Shown: positions 1-11,320 of the stretch, in pieces | How the letters are laid out: each line of letters opens with the position of its first letter | How positions within the stretch are numbered: position 1 is the stretch's first letter | Origin: Zygnema cylindricum | Taxonomy: Eukaryota > Streptophyta > Zygnematophyceae > Zygnematales > Zygnemataceae | Assembly: GCA_037447655.1 (NCBI GenBank) | Contig: JBBHKE010001294.1 | Location: forward strand, 46,283-110,282 | Direction: 5' to 3' | DNA length: 64,000 bases | The notes under the pieces: model-generated | Told to the model about the DNA's origin: nothing | What the model saw: only the letters and a program-made list of their open reading frames with translations | The model's database searches: none | Position numbers and translations under genes: made by a program

Positions 1-267
1 AAGAGATCGAAGGGAGGAACGATACTACGTCAAGCGAAACTTTTTTAACTAGTGCTCTACTGCATCGAATTGGTAAAATCGGATGGATTTCCACACTTGA
101 AACTTAAGCGAACTGCATCATAGCAAGGAGGGAAGCTAGAGAAATTTTTGGAGGCAATGTCACAATTTGTGCCAATTTCCTTAAATCGTGCCGATAGGAC
201 AAATCTTGTCAATGTAGGTGTAAACTTCTTTGCCCTTTTTTAGCCGGGCATCTCACTTTGCGAAGAG
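1..267. other. Flank without recognisable gene
   Basis: No convincing reading frame, RNA gene or repeat end is seen here. The stretch lies outside repeat A: the second copy of that repeat becomes alignable only from about position 268 on. Confidence 0.4.
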
Positions 268-576
268 ACTTGTGCACATATGGCCAACTCACACACCGTA
301 CAAAAGATAGTCCACCAATGTGTAGTAGAGGTGATGACATGATGGGATCCATTCATGGATTTTTTGACGCCATAGCCAGTTTGAGGTAAGCATTATCGTT
401 TTCCGTTAAACAATATAAGATTTATTTATAAATTTACAGACATTGTGGTGGATTATGTGGATATGGTCGCTGCAGGTTATTTTTCGAAAACATAAATAAT
501 GCTCTAATGGCCTTCTACAACAAATAAATTTTTTGCATAAATTTCCACTAGTATTATTTCTTGCTATTGAATTAAG

Positions 577-1421
577 GGGAGATGGAGGGAGGGAGAGGAA
601 GAGAGAGATTGAAAAGGAGAGGGAGAGAGGGATAGAGAGGGAGAGAGAGGGATAGGGAGGGACAAAGAGGGGTAGAGAAGAAAGAGAAATAGAGAGAGAG
701 GGAAAAGGGAGAGGATATTGGGGAAGAGGGAGGGAGAAAGAGGTAGAAAGGAAAAAGAGATATGGAGAAAAAGGGAGATAGACAGGAGAGAGGGAAAAGC
801 AATTTGAGAGGGAGAGGAAGGAAGAAAGAGAGAGTGAGAGTGAGAGAGAGGGAGATAGAGTAAGAGTGGGAAAGAGGGGGAGAGGGAGAGAGAGAAAGAG
901 GGGGTGAGAGAGGAAGAGAGAGAGGGAGAGAGGGAGAGAAAGGGAGAGAGAGTGGTAGGGGGGAGGGGAGAGAGCGTGAGATAGAGGTAGAGATGCAAAG
1001 AGAGGGCGAGAGTGGCAAATAGGGTGAGAGGAGCGGGAGAGAGAGGGAGGTAAAAGGAGAAAGGGGGGAGAAGGAGAGGACGTGGGAGGGTGATTTGGCG
1101 AAAGAAGTAAAGAGAGGGAGAGAGTGAAAGTGAGAGGGAGAGTTGGAGTGAGAATGAGAGAGAATAACAGAAACAGATAGTGGTGGAGAATGCACGGGGA
1201 AGAGGGAGAGAGTGAGAAATGGGGAGAGAGAAGAGCGAGGGAGGAAGAGGGAGAGAGGATAGAGAGAAGAGAGACTGAAAGTGAAAAGAGATAAGAGTGG
1301 GATGTCGAAAGAAAGAAGAGAGGGAGGGAAAGAGAGGGAGGAGGGGTGGAAGAGTGGGAGAGAGAGAGTGGTAGAGTCGGGGAGAAAGTAAGGAGGGAGA
1401 GAGAGAGGTAGAGGGAGACTA
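577..1421 (+). repeat. Polypurine tract 1 of repeat A (copy 1)
   Basis: About 840 bases made almost entirely of G and A in irregular GAGAGG and GGGAGAG runs, with isolated T and C. The matching tract in the second repeat copy is at 14503-15353. The minus strand reads as endless Ser, Leu and Pro codons in every frame, so the long frames here come from composition. Homopurine/homopyrimidine DNA of this length can form triplex (H-DNA) structures; that is known chemistry, not shown here. Confidence 0.9.
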
Positions 1422-1984
1422 ACATAGTTCTAGTGCATTTATGGTTCTATTCATTTGCTTACTTACTACGTTCAATAAGTAGCAAACTTTTAGTTGGTGA
1501 GATACACCTTCCAGTTTCACAAACTTCGAGAACTCCTTCGAGACATTTTATTTAGGATGACGGATTGTGTGTCAAATTTCAAATTTGCTCGTACATGTAG
1601 TTTTTCACTCCATCCTAATAATTCCTAGTATAATTATAATGTTGGTGAATACTCCATCGTTATCCTTCATAAGATATTTTTTTGTGATCCTCCTGAAGTT
1701 GTCGCGTAGAGCCGACATATAACTGAGGCTTCCCATGGAGTATTTTGTGGAAGGTCCAATTTAAAAAATGCATCAAAGATGTGTCATAACACTCACTCAG
1801 CTTTTTAAAAACTCTCACATAAACAAGATAAGAAATACAATAATACCGGGTAATAAGGTAATAAATAATGTAAAAAGGCAGTATATCATTTACTGTTTTG
1901 TTTACTTATACTTCACCTTAACCTCTTCAATCATTTTTTTGTCAATACTTTTCTCCAGTCCTTTATATTGGGGAGAGACATGGA

Positions 1985-2455
1985 CAAGGAGGCAGTGAGA
2001 GGGAGAGGGAGGAGAGAGAGGGTGAGGGAGAGAGAGAGAGGAAAAAGGAGGAAGGGAAAGGGAAGGAGAGGGAGAGGGAGAGGGAGAGGGTTAGAGTGAT
2101 AGAGGGAGAGAGTAAGAGAGTGGAAGAGGGAAAGCGAGTGAGGGGGGAAATGGGAAAGAAAGACGGAGAGTTAGGGAGAGCAATAGCGAGGGAGTGGGAG
2201 AGAGAGTGAGGTATAAGGAGTGGGAGAAGAAGAGTGGGAAAGGGAGGGATTGGGAGAGAGTGTGGGAGAGAGGGAAAGAGGAGGGGGCTTGGAGAGGTGG
2301 TGAGAGGTAGAGAGATAGGAGAGGAGGGAGGGTGGAAGGGAGAGATGGTGGGAGATGGAGAGAGGGTGGGAGAGGGAGGGAAGAAGCGTCAGAGAAGGAG
2401 AGATGTAGAGAGGGAGAGGAAAAAGGGAGAAGAAGGGAGAGGGAGAAGAAACAAA
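1985..2455 (+). repeat. Polypurine tract 2 of repeat A (copy 1)
   Basis: A second G/A tract of about 470 bases, separated from tract 1 by about 560 bases of AT-rich DNA. Counterparts are 15925-16045 joined to 21438-21637 and 22594-22650 in the other full copy, and 9268-9428 in the partial copy. The frames seen on both strands are low-complexity artefacts. Confidence 0.85.
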
Positions 2456-3390
2456 TTTTGGTGTTCCATACCAGCTTTTCTTCTGTTATATCCTGAATGC
2501 TGAAATAAGTGAACACAATTTTTTTTTTTTTTAAAAGCCAATGATGTTAATGCTATCCCAAAAGTCCATATTCATCTCCCTCCTCCTTTTCCTCTCCCAC
2601 CCCCAACCCTCCTTACCTCGCACTTTTTTCCCCTTATCGTCTCTCTCTCTCCACCCCTTCCTCCACCCATTTTACATCACACGAGACAGATCATAACGGC
2701 AGCTAAGACTGATGGAAAAACAAATATTACTTTTGTCCCTTTAATATTCATTTGTGTTTCTCAAACAACTGTCCAATTGGATTCCATTTCCATGCTGCGT
2801 GGCAAACTCTGATTGGCTAGAAAAATTCTCTGCATCTCATTTTCCCTAAAACTCCCACCGACATTTTCCTTAGAGAGATCCACCACATCACCATCTTTTC
2901 CTATTATTGCCTAAATGCCATTTGCATTCTAGTATTTTACATTCATTCTCTATTTGGCGTTGTTCCTCTATACCTTGACAAACATTGAAGAATAGAATCC
3001 CCACAATCTTTTATTTCCCGGACTCTTCTAGTGCAAAATGGGATAATCTAGGCTAAAAGAACCCTATCGAAGAAGGAAGGAAAAAAAAAAAGAAACAATT
3101 GCGACTTAACAATTGCGACTTCCTGCTGTGCGCCAAATTTTAGCGATGCTCACTGATTGGATACAAATGTCACGCAACGGCCCAATAAAAATTTAAAGCA
3201 GACCTTGCCGTTTTCATGCTCTATTATAACTGCCTAATGGCGGCTCAGGACTCGTTACACATTTTTTCTTCCCTCCACATTCTTACAAACTGATCAAACG
3301 GTCTCATTTTAAACCTTATGGCAGTAAGAATGACGAACGGCTGAGATTCCATTGGTCCGCCAAATGAATTAGGGAGGGAAAGGAAAAGAA

Positions 3391-3957
3391 TGTTAGGATA
3401 TTGTACTGAGAACTTACTTACCGACGAGATACTTTCGTAGCTAAAGTAGCGACGACTAGCGACGAAAGTAGTCTCGTCGCTAGATATTTGAAGTGACGTA
3501 GAAGTTAGCGACGAAGTAGTTTCGTCGCTCGATATTTGAAGTGACGTAGAAATTAAGTGTTCATTTCGTTTCACGTATGTTTTAATGGTACTATAAAAGT
3601 GACGTGGAAATTGCTTGGTAGTTTCGGTTCACGTAAGTTCAAGTCTTACTGTGTGATTCAAGTTTGTTCGCGGTTGACTTTCCTAGTCGTACCATGTTGT
3701 TCAAGTCGGTTCAACTTATCGGTTGTTCATTTTACCACGTTGATTCCTACACGTTTCTAGTCGTGTACCTATATATATTTATTGAGACTTCGTGGTAGGA
3801 TTATCTTTTGGAGGCGTAGCTTGTTAAGGAGGCGTAGAAAGGTCAGAAGTAAAAGGAAGGAAGAAAAGAAGTTGTATTTCCATTGTGCTTAATATATTGA
3901 ATGTTTTTGGAGGAACAACTTTGTTGCGTGTGTATTTTATTGGTTTGTAATCATTCA
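3391..3957 (+). repeat. copia-1 5' LTR
   Basis: Begins TGTTAGGATATTG and ends TAATCATTCA. It matches the right LTR along its whole length with scattered differences and small indels, so the insertion is not recent. Near its start are short inverted motifs of the type TAGCGACGA/TCGTCGCTA repeated several times. Small frames inside the LTR, repeated in the right LTR, show no family resemblance. Confidence 0.9.
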
Positions 3958-3959
3958 AT

Positions 3960-3971
3960 TGGTATCGAAGC
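3960..3971 (+). other. Primer binding site (tRNA-iMet type)
   Basis: TGGTATCGAAGC starts two bases after the left LTR. Plant copia elements typically carry TGGTATCAGAGC, complementary to the 3' end of initiator methionine tRNA; this copy differs by one transposed base pair. It fixes the orientation of the element. Confidence 0.85.
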
Positions 3972-3995
3972 AGGTTACTGGCAACACTTGTCGGT

Positions 3996-5180
3996 ATGGC
4001 GGAGAAATGGAAATCCCCGGCGGAACCTAGTGGAGGAGCTAGTGAGGGAGTTAGTGGAGGAGGAGTTACAGGGACACAATATGATGAGTATGACGAATGG
4101 GGGGAGTAAAATGTGAAGATGGACGAAGGAACATTTGAACGCTTTCAAGAGTTTCTCAAAGCACAAGAAGATGATGGAGATGGAAGAGCAAGTGGAGAGT
4201 CACACAACTCTAAGAAAATAAAGAAAAAGAAAGGGAAATCTAAAATTTATGAGGAAGAGGAGGAGAGCGAAGATGATGATTTTAAAGTGTTTAATAAAAC
4301 CATCGTCTTCACAAAATCCAACTATGCAATTTGGAAGAGATACATTCGAAAAGCATTCACACCGAAAAAACTTTGGGACATCGTTATCGGGGAAGAAACA
4401 CGACCGAATCCTTCCGTGGATCAAGCCGTGGCACATAAGTGGGACAAGAAAGATATGGCGGCCTCCACCGCACTTAGACAAAGTTATACTAGCTTTATGC
4501 ATGAACACCTTCTAACTCATGATAGGGCTTTTGATTGTTGGACTGCTTTGCAAAATGCGTTTGAAAAAGGGTTTGAGGCAAATGAAAATTATCTCTTAGA
4601 AGAATATATTGGGTTTAGAATGAAGGAGAATGAGTCCATTGATGATGGAGTCAAAAGGTTTAACGTCATCATCGAACAACTTAACTCACTCAATAACTTC
4701 CCTACAGAAAAAAAAAGAGGTTGTTTGTTTTCAAGAGGAGTCTTCCAAGCAAGTTTGCGGTAGCAAAGGAGGTCATCAAGGGGCGAGAGAAAAAAACAAT
4801 GGCATACGCTATCAATCACTTGAAAGGTACGGAGAAGGAGAAAGCAACACCGAAAGAGGAAAACAAGGGGTCATCCTATCAGAGTTAGGATGACGGAGGA
4901 GCTTACAGCTTTAGGGGATATAAGGGGAGAGGAGGTGGACATCGTGGACGAGGAGGCACGTCACAGGGCCCAGGGAGAGGCTCATATCAACGTGATACCT
5001 CTCAGATGACTTGTTACAATTGTAACTAGATTGGACATGGCTCTTTTGAATGCCCAGACAAAAGCAAGTAGTGTAACGTTTGTCATAAATGAGGACACAT
5101 TGGTCGCGGTTGTTATCAAAATAAGGCAAACAATCGCGGAGGGGGACAATTTAGAGGCGGAGGAAGTGGAGGAATTGGTT
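3996..5180 (+). pseudogene. copia-1 gag (broken)
   Basis: Capsid part of the copia polyprotein. The frame opens at ATG 3996 with a Gly/Ser-rich leader, meets a stop at 4107-4109, and goes on in the same frame to 4763 through the UBN2-type gag core (NYAIWKRYIRKAF, later WTALQNAFEKGF). A frameshift near the A-run at 4709 breaks it. At about 5010-5120 two CCHC zinc knuckles are readable (CYNCN, then GHGSFECPDKSK; CNVCHK, then GHIGRGCYQ), interrupted by three in-frame stops. Cannot make a working capsid. Confidence 0.85.
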
Positions 5181-5319
5181 CATCAGGTAGAGGGGATTTT
5201 GTTGAGGATGGGCCAATGGGACAGGATCAAGAATTTTTCGTTTCACTTATCGAGGAATCACACGAAAAAAAGGAGGATATCTTATTTCACACACGAGGCA
5301 AGGAGAGTAAGGGAAAATT

Positions 5320-6680
5320 TAACTGGTTGGATCATAGATTTAGGTGCTACACATCACACGTGTTCAGATCCAGGACTATTTAGTTACATTAGAAAACTCA
5401 CTATACCAAAATCCATCAATGTGGCTAATGGTTCGATTATGGTCATCGATACAGTGGGAACAGTACGGTTGGATCTACCAACACAAGATAGGGAAGGGAA
5501 AACTAGAGTCAATAGAGTACGCTTTAACAATGTGCTTTATAATCTAGGGGGGTGTATTCATCTCTTATGTGTCTCACAACTTCAAAATAAAGGAGGAAGA
5601 GCCACATGCTTGGAATGAGGTAGAATCATTTTGGTTAGTAAAACAGGGCCATTTGCAGAAGGCATTGTGACTGAAAATATGCAAAGTAGGTTGATTTGGA
5701 GAAACCTGAAAAAAGAACGGTGGATGAAGAAGGTCATCACCATTCACCAGAGGTCAACAAAGAAGACCTCACGTTGTGGCACCATCGTATGTGTCACACT
5801 CCAGAGAATAACATTAATAAGATGATTCGTAATGGGGCGGTTCGTGGACTAGATGTGGCAATAAGAGAGAAGGTTATTGGATGTGTTCCATATACAAAAG
5901 ATAAGCATAAAAGGAAGCCTCATCTGGTCAAAAATTTGCAATTCAAAGCGAATGCCCCTCTAGATCTAGTCCATGTAGATCTTTGTGGGGACACACATCT
6001 AGAAACCATTGGAAAAAATATATACATTATGGTGATAGTTGATGATTTCTGCAGGAAGACAAGGGTATATCTTCTAAAAGCTAAGTCAAACGCTCTTGAA
6101 ACATTTAAAGACTTTGTGGTTATGGCTGAGAGGGAAAGTGGGAGGCAGGTAAAGGATGTACGCTCGGACCGCGGAGGTGAATTTCTTGCTTTCGCTGATT
6201 ATTGTAAAGAGACGGGGATTAAGCAACAGTTCACGGCTCCTTATTCCCCACAATCGAATGGAATAGCAGAAAGGAAGAACGGGACATTCCAAAAGATGGT
6301 GCCAGCTATGCTCCATACGACAAAAATCACACATCGTCTTTGGGGAGAAGCAATCGGAGCAGCTAACCATATTACCAACAAAAGAATAAACTATGCTTTG
6401 GGCAACAAAACACCGGAGAAACTTTGGAGGGAACAAATACCTACGGTAAAACACTTAAGGATTTGGGGATGTGAGGCTATAGGATACATAGCGGAAAGAA
6501 ATCGGGAGGGAAAGTTTGTTGCACGGTCATGGGAAGGATATTTTGTGGGATATAGTGAGAACTCAATGTAGTATAGGATTTACAACCCAGTTACTAGAAG
6601 GGTTAAAGAGTCTAGAAATGTGGAGGTTAATGAGAACTTGGAATCGATGGTGAAAGGAGCTAATGAATATTAACGAGCTC
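5320..6680 (+). pseudogene. copia-1 protease and integrase (broken)
   Basis: The aspartic protease motif appears as WIIDLGATHHTC at about 5326, with Leu where Ser/Thr of the D-S/T-G triad belongs, so the protease is probably dead. After a frame change the GAG-pre-integrase module follows (LTLWHHRMCHT at about 5770), but the CxxC half of its zinc site has lost the second Cys. The integrase core is recognisable: VHVDLCGD, VRSDRGGEF and SPQSNGIAERKN carry the D, D and E positions. This frame runs to a stop at 6571. Homologous to the copia-2 integrase on the opposite strand. Confidence 0.88.
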
Positions 6681-7099
6681 AAGATTATGAAGAGGAGAGT
6701 TATTATGAGAAGCACACTGGAGAGGAAGAGGAAAAGGACGAAGATTTGATAGAGGTTGGGACGAAAAAAAAAGTGCGATTTGTAGAGAAACCTTTAGAGA
6801 AAGTTTCGACACCTAAGCTTAGCAGCACCGCATCACAAGGAGACAAGGTCATCAGAGAATCACCCACTGGCACTGACAACGTGATATCAAAATAGACACC
6901 CCTAGAGAAGGAGGATGATGACAAGATTGAGAGCACTGATTCGGATAAGGAATTTGCAGAAGACGTACAGAGAAGTAAGAGATCCACTAAAGGGAAAGCA
7001 CCGGAACGATTCTCACCTGGACAGTCATATAAAAAGCAAAACAGCTACCAGAGGGCAATTTCCGAAATTAGAGAAGTAAGGGCGGAATCTTTTCTCTTA

Positions 7100-8655
7100 T
7101 GAAAAGCAATTACAGAAAATCGTCCGGCGGATCCTCAATCTTATCAAGAGGCTCGAGACTCGGACGAATGGGAGGAGAAGTGGAAACCGACGTTTATCAA
7201 AGAATTTAATTTTGTAAAATCAAATGGGTGTTTTGAAGAGGTAGATTTACCGGTTGGTAAGAAGGCGATAGACTCAAAGTGGGTTTTTAAAGCAAAGACG
7301 GGAGCTTCGGGAAAAATTCTTAAGTCTAAGGCACGGTTTGTATGTAAGGGCTTCGAGCAGAAAAAAAGGATTGACTATTCGGAGACATTTTCTCCTGTAG
7401 TTAAGTTTGATTAATTGCGCGCAATTATTGCAATGGTGGCGGCGAGATGAATGCACATCCAACAGATGGATGTAGAGACGGCCTTTTTAAACAGTTAATT
7501 TGAGGAGGAGGTGTATATGAAAATTCTGGAAGGAGTTCCTAGAAAGAATGGAAGAGTATAGAGGTTGTGGAACGCTTTGTATGGTTTGAAGCAGGCACCA
7601 AGAACATGGAACCATAAGCTTCACAAGGTCTTACTAATTTTGGGATTTAGGGGGCTTACTGCAGATTGTGGAGTGTATATTTAGGGAGAAGGTAGGGACA
7701 TGGTAATTTTCAGTGTTTACGCAGATGATTTCATTTCTATCTCTCACAACATGGATTTACTTGGAGAATTAAAGATTGAATTTCGTAAGTATTTTAGAAT
7801 CACTGACTTAGGAGATGCACAATACATTATGGGAGTTCAGATTCAAAGGAGGAGGAAAGGAGATATTAAGTTGATCCAAGAACAATATGCAAAAGAGGTA
7901 CTTCAAAGATTTGGGTTTTTAGATTGTAAGCCACTTGGAACTCGCATTGATCCTCGTGATAAGCTTTCTAATTTTGTTAAAAGTCTTGACGTAGATGCCC
8001 TGTATAGGGAGGGGGACAGAAGCTTAATGTATTTGAGTGTCGGTACTAGGCCATACATTAGTGCCGCAGTGAGCGTGGTTAGTCGGTATTGTAGCAACCC
8101 GAAAAAAATACATTGGGAGGTAGTGAAGAGAATATTTAGATATTTGGTTGGAACACTTAGTCTTGGAATTGTTTATAGGAAAGGTGAGAGCTTGAGTTGT
8201 TATGGATATTGTGATGCCGACTATGGAGGAGACCATGATACAGGAAGGGGTACGTCAGGATATGTGTTTTTACTTGTTGGAGGAGCTATCTCGTGGAATT
8301 CCAGTTTGCAACCTACTGTGGCACATTCATCAACGGAGGCGGAGTATATGGCTGCATGTCATGCTGCGAAGAATGCTGTGTGGATTAAAGAATTTCTATC
8401 GGAGGTTGGAGTGGAAAAAGAATGCATGCAAATACTAAGTGATAATATGTCTTCCATTGCACTTAGTAAAAATCCTATTTTGCATAAGCACACTAAACAC
8501 ATTAAAATTCTGTGGCATTTTGTTTGAGATTTGGCGGGGAAAAAGAAGTCGAATTTTCGTTTGTTCCTACAGAAGAACAAGCTGCTAATATGTTAGCCAA
8601 AGTAGCATTGAAGGAAGTCTATGAAATGGGAAAGAAGTTAGTGGGCATGGAGTAA
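7100..8655 (+). pseudogene. copia-1 reverse transcriptase and RNase H (broken)
   Basis: From about 7210 the RVT_2 reverse transcriptase can be followed in one frame (GKKAIDSKWVFKAKTGASG, MDVETAFLN, LYGLKQAPRTW), with stops near 7412, 7448, 7496, 7558 and 7681. The open part 7700-8527 carries the catalytic box as YADDF, where copia normally has YVDD, and RNase H with GYCDADYGGD, SSTEAEYMAACHA and LSDNMSSIAL. A stop at 8525 and a frameshift near 8535 precede the tail, which ends at 8655. Typical copia domain order (integrase before RT). Confidence 0.9.
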
Positions 8656-8676
8656 GAAGGGGCTTTGAGTGTCTCA

Positions 8677-8689
8677 GTAAGAGGGGGCA
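8677..8689 (+). other. copia-1 polypurine primer tract
   Basis: AGTAAGAGGGGGC lies directly against the 3' LTR at 8690, the expected place for the plus-strand primer of an LTR element. Confidence 0.75.
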
Positions 8690-9264
8690 TGATAAGATAT
8701 TTTACTAAGCAATTTCTTAGCGACGAGATACTCTCGTAGCTAAAGTAGCGACGAAAGTAGTCTTGTCGCTAGATATTTGAAGTGACGAAGAAGTTAGCGA
8801 CGAAGTAGTTTCGTCCCTGGATATTTGAAGCGACGTAGAAATAAAGTGTTCATTTCGTTTCACGTATGTTTGAATGGTACTATAAAAGTGACGTGGAAAT
8901 TGCTTGGTAGTTTCGGTTCACGTAAGTTCAAGTCGTACCGTGTGATTCAAGTTGGTTCGCGGTTGACTTTCCTAGTCATACCGTGTTGTTCAAGTCGGTT
9001 CAACTTATCGGTCGTTCATTCACCACGTTGATTCCTACACGTTTCTAGTCGTGTACCTATATATATTTGTTGAGACTTCGTGGTAGGATTATCTTTTGGA
9101 GGCGTAGCTTGTTAAGGAGGTGTAGCTTGTTAAGGAGGCGTAGAAAGGTGAGAAGTAAAAGGAAGGAAGAAAAGAAGTTGTAGTTCCATTGTGCTTAATA
9201 TATTGAATGTTTTTGGAGGAACACCATTGTTGTGTGTGAATTTTATTTGGTTTGTAATCTTTCA
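8690..9264 (+). repeat. copia-1 3' LTR
   Basis: Begins TGATAAGATATT and ends TAATCTTTCA, matching the 5' LTR. It contains an extra local duplication of GTAGCTTGTTAAGGAGG near 9105-9135 that the 5' LTR has once. It is followed at once by the purine tract of another part of repeat A. Confidence 0.9.
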
Positions 9265-10378
9265 AGGGAAAGAGAAGAAAGAGGCCGGGAGAGGTGGCGA
9301 GAGGTATAGAGAGAGGAGAGGATGAAGGGCAGGAGGGAGAGAGGGTGGGAGGGGGAGAGAGGAAGAGACGGAGAGGGAGAGATGTAGAGAGGGAGAGGAA
9401 AAAGGGAGACAAGGGAGAGGGAGAAGAAACAAATATTGGTGTTCCATATCAACATTTTCCTGTGATATCCATTGAATGCTGGAATAAGTGAACACGAAAA
9501 CATGTTTTTTTAATAAAGCCAATGATGTTAATGTTATATCAAAAGTCCATATTCATCTCCCTCCTCCGTTTCCTCTCCTTTCCCCAAGCCTCCTGACCGC
9601 ACACAATTTTCCCCATATCGTATCTCTCTCCATCACCTCCTTCACCCATCTTATATTTCACTAGACAGATCAATCAAGACTTATGTAAAAGCAAAATTTG
9701 TTTTTTTCCCTTTTATATTTAATTGTATCTCTCAAAATCTGTACAATCGGATTCCATTTCCATGCCGCTTGGCAAACTTTGACTGGCTAAAAATTATCTC
9801 TGCATCTCACTTTTCCTAAAACTCCTACCGACATTTTCTTAGAAAGATCCACCATATCACCATACTTTCCTAATGACTAAATGCCATTTGCATTCTAGTA
9901 TTTTACATTCATTCTCTATTTTAAGCTTTTACTCTATACATTGACGGACATAAGAATCAATAATGTCTTCAAAATCCCTTTTTTTTGGTCTCTTTCCGTG
10001 CAAAATGGACTAATCTAAGCTAAAAGAACACTATCGAAGAAGGAAGGGAAAAAAAAAAGACTTAACAATTGCGACTTCCTGCAGCGCGCCAAATTGTAGC
10101 GATGCTCACAGGTTGGCTACAAATGTCACGCAACGGTCCAGAATTATCTAAAGCATGACCTTATCGTTTTCACGCTATATTATAACTGCCGCGTGGCGGC
10201 TCAGGACTCGTTACAAATTCCTTCTGTAAATCAGCAAAGATGAGAAAACAGCTTTGGGAATTCCGCCACATTTAACAAACTGATCGAACGTTCGGATTTT
10301 AATCCACACGGCAGCCAGAGTGACGAAAGGCTGAGATTCTATTGGTCCGGCAAATGAATTAGACGGTCGAGTAGGCCG

Positions 10379-11140
10379 TCAGTTGACACGCAGTTTGGGT
10401 CCGGGATTGCCGGCGAGCGCGAGAAGGTACGCCGTCAGAACCAATAGGAGGCCGAATACGACCGCGTGGACCAGTACGGACGCTAGAGTGGTTCGCCAGG
10501 TACGGAACTCCACTGGCTGGTCGGATCCCGGGATCTGCAGACAGTACAGTGGCAACACCACGTGAGCAAAAGTCTGCGACGATCGTACGGTCACATATCA
10601 TGGCATGGCGGTACACTGTACGACTGGAAGCGACCAATTTAATGTTGCGGTGAACACTTGTAAACATTGTCAATATAACGGTTTTTGTGGACAAAAATCT
10701 GCTGACGTGGAATCCGTCACACTGCCAATCATTAGAAGAGTTAAAAATACCAATTCTGTCGTGACTTGTTGCCAAAATTTCAAATAGATAGCATTATTTA
10801 AAGAAGTGGACTAAAAGATGCCACGTCTCCCTTCACTGAGCCACTGTAGCATTATATATATTCTAATTGCGCATAAACACTAATAACTCCTGAATGCTAA
10901 TAACGATGGGCAGTTTATTGAAGGCTTCAAGAAAATAAAAAATAAACCACTATAGATATATATTGGACGATGTAGTGTGACATTTAGCATTTTAAATTTT
11001 CATTGGTAATGAAACATTATCAATATCATTGCACACGAAATCCACATTATTACTAGTGCCGTACAACCGACCTGCAGGAGCACTCCGGGCGACAATGCGA
11101 TGAAAAGGAGCACTGCGATGAGGAGGCTGATGAGATCCAT
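10379..11140 (-). CDS. DUF3339-like small membrane protein, copy A
   Basis: Two exons on the minus strand give a 74-residue protein. Exon 1 is 11140-11072 (ATG, 23 codons, ends ALSPGVLLQ), donor CAG|GTCGGT. Exon 2 is 10534-10379, acceptor GTCTGCAG|ATCCC, starts IPGSDQPVEF and ends at TGA. The phase-0 joint LLQ|IPG falls inside the family's signature (LSPGLLFQIPG then EF...T.. .ILVH). Residues 1-22 form one membrane span and the segment VLVHAVVFGLLLVLTAYLLAL a second; the tail is short and basic. DUF3339 proteins are small, plant-type and of unknown function. Copy B has the same frame with few changes, which argues that the protein was kept under selection at least until the duplication. The 537-bp intron holds a miniature element. 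I did not search databases; the family call rests on motif memory. Confidence 0.82.
10718..10916. mobile_element. CACCGC-type MITE inside the intron of DUF3339 copy A
   Basis: The ends CACTGCCAATCATTAGA and CTAATAACGATGGGCAGT are degenerate inverted copies of the terminal repeat of the elements at 20436 and 60414. Interior strings such as AAGTGGAC and CATTTACACT-like runs also match the element at 60414-60615. The intron of copy B keeps only the right end (near 23925), so it has a deletion here. Confidence 0.6.
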
Positions 11141-11263
11141 GGTAGCAGTTAAGCGTAAACTGCGGAAACGTTAAAGAGTCTCGGGCTATGAGGGATGGCG
11201 GGTCTTTTCAGAGAATCCGAGGATCTTCGACAGAACTCGTGATTTAGAATTGTCAGACGCGCG

Positions 11264-11320
11264 TTTTATATCTCTATCGGGTGGGCGGGAATTCACCATT
11301 TCCGGGGGATTTGACACGTG
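11264..11320 (-). promoter_or_regulatory. Promoter of DUF3339 copy A: TATA box and G-box
   Basis: Reading the minus strand, TATAAAA lies at 11270-11264, about 125 bases before the start codon, and CACGTG at 11320-11315 within CCACGTGTCA. The CACGTG core is the plant G-box, and ACGTGTC matches the abscisic-acid response element core. The same pair with the same spacing stands before copies B and D, so it is conserved between copies. Confidence 0.6.

Larger units (their letters stand above)
268..3371. repeat. Repeat A, copy 1 (left and middle part)
   Basis: A long dispersed repeat. It aligns by eye with 14110-16045 (for example the shared string CATATGGCCAACTCA near each start and GGATTATGTGGATATGG further in), and its last 1.1 kb aligns with 9265-10370 and 22594-23575. 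Order inside: unique start, polypurine tract 1, an AT-rich spacer, polypurine tract 2, then a pyrimidine-rich and AT-rich segment that in the other copies lies just downstream of a DUF3339 gene. Similarity stops after AATGAATTAG at about 3371, so this copy lacks the gene. No open frame in it looks real. Confidence 0.7.
3391..9264 (+). mobile_element. Ty1/copia LTR retrotransposon, decayed (copia-1)
   Basis: A full-length but inactive copia element of 5.87 kb. Two LTRs of about 570 bases (3391-3957 and 8690-9264) start TG and end CA. A tRNA-iMet type primer site follows the left LTR and a polypurine primer precedes the right one. Between them gag, protease, integrase, reverse transcriptase and RNase H can be followed in the copia order, all broken by stops and frameshifts. 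The five bases before (AAGAA) and after (AGGGA) do not match, so no target-site duplication is visible. It sits in repeat A, with parts of that repeat duplicated on both sides. Confidence 0.93.

Noticed and set aside
406-1425. A 339-codon minus-strand frame of Ser, Leu and Pro
   Set aside because: It is the complement of a polypurine tract; all frames there are open and read the same low-complexity residues. The second repeat copy does not keep the frame.
2091-2516. 141-codon minus-strand frame
   Set aside because: Composition artefact of polypurine tract 2.
3245-3760. Two small frames at the start of copia-1
   Set aside because: They lie in the LTR or across its edge; the version in the right LTR shows no domain either.
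3386-9269. Target duplication for copia-1
   Set aside because: AAGAA and AGGGA differ at two of five bases in a purine-rich setting, so no duplication can be claimed.
10359-10775. 138-codon minus-strand frame overlapping DUF3339 exon 2
   Set aside because: It is another frame over the same exon; the shorter frame carries the DUF3339 signature and joins exon 1 at proper splice sites.
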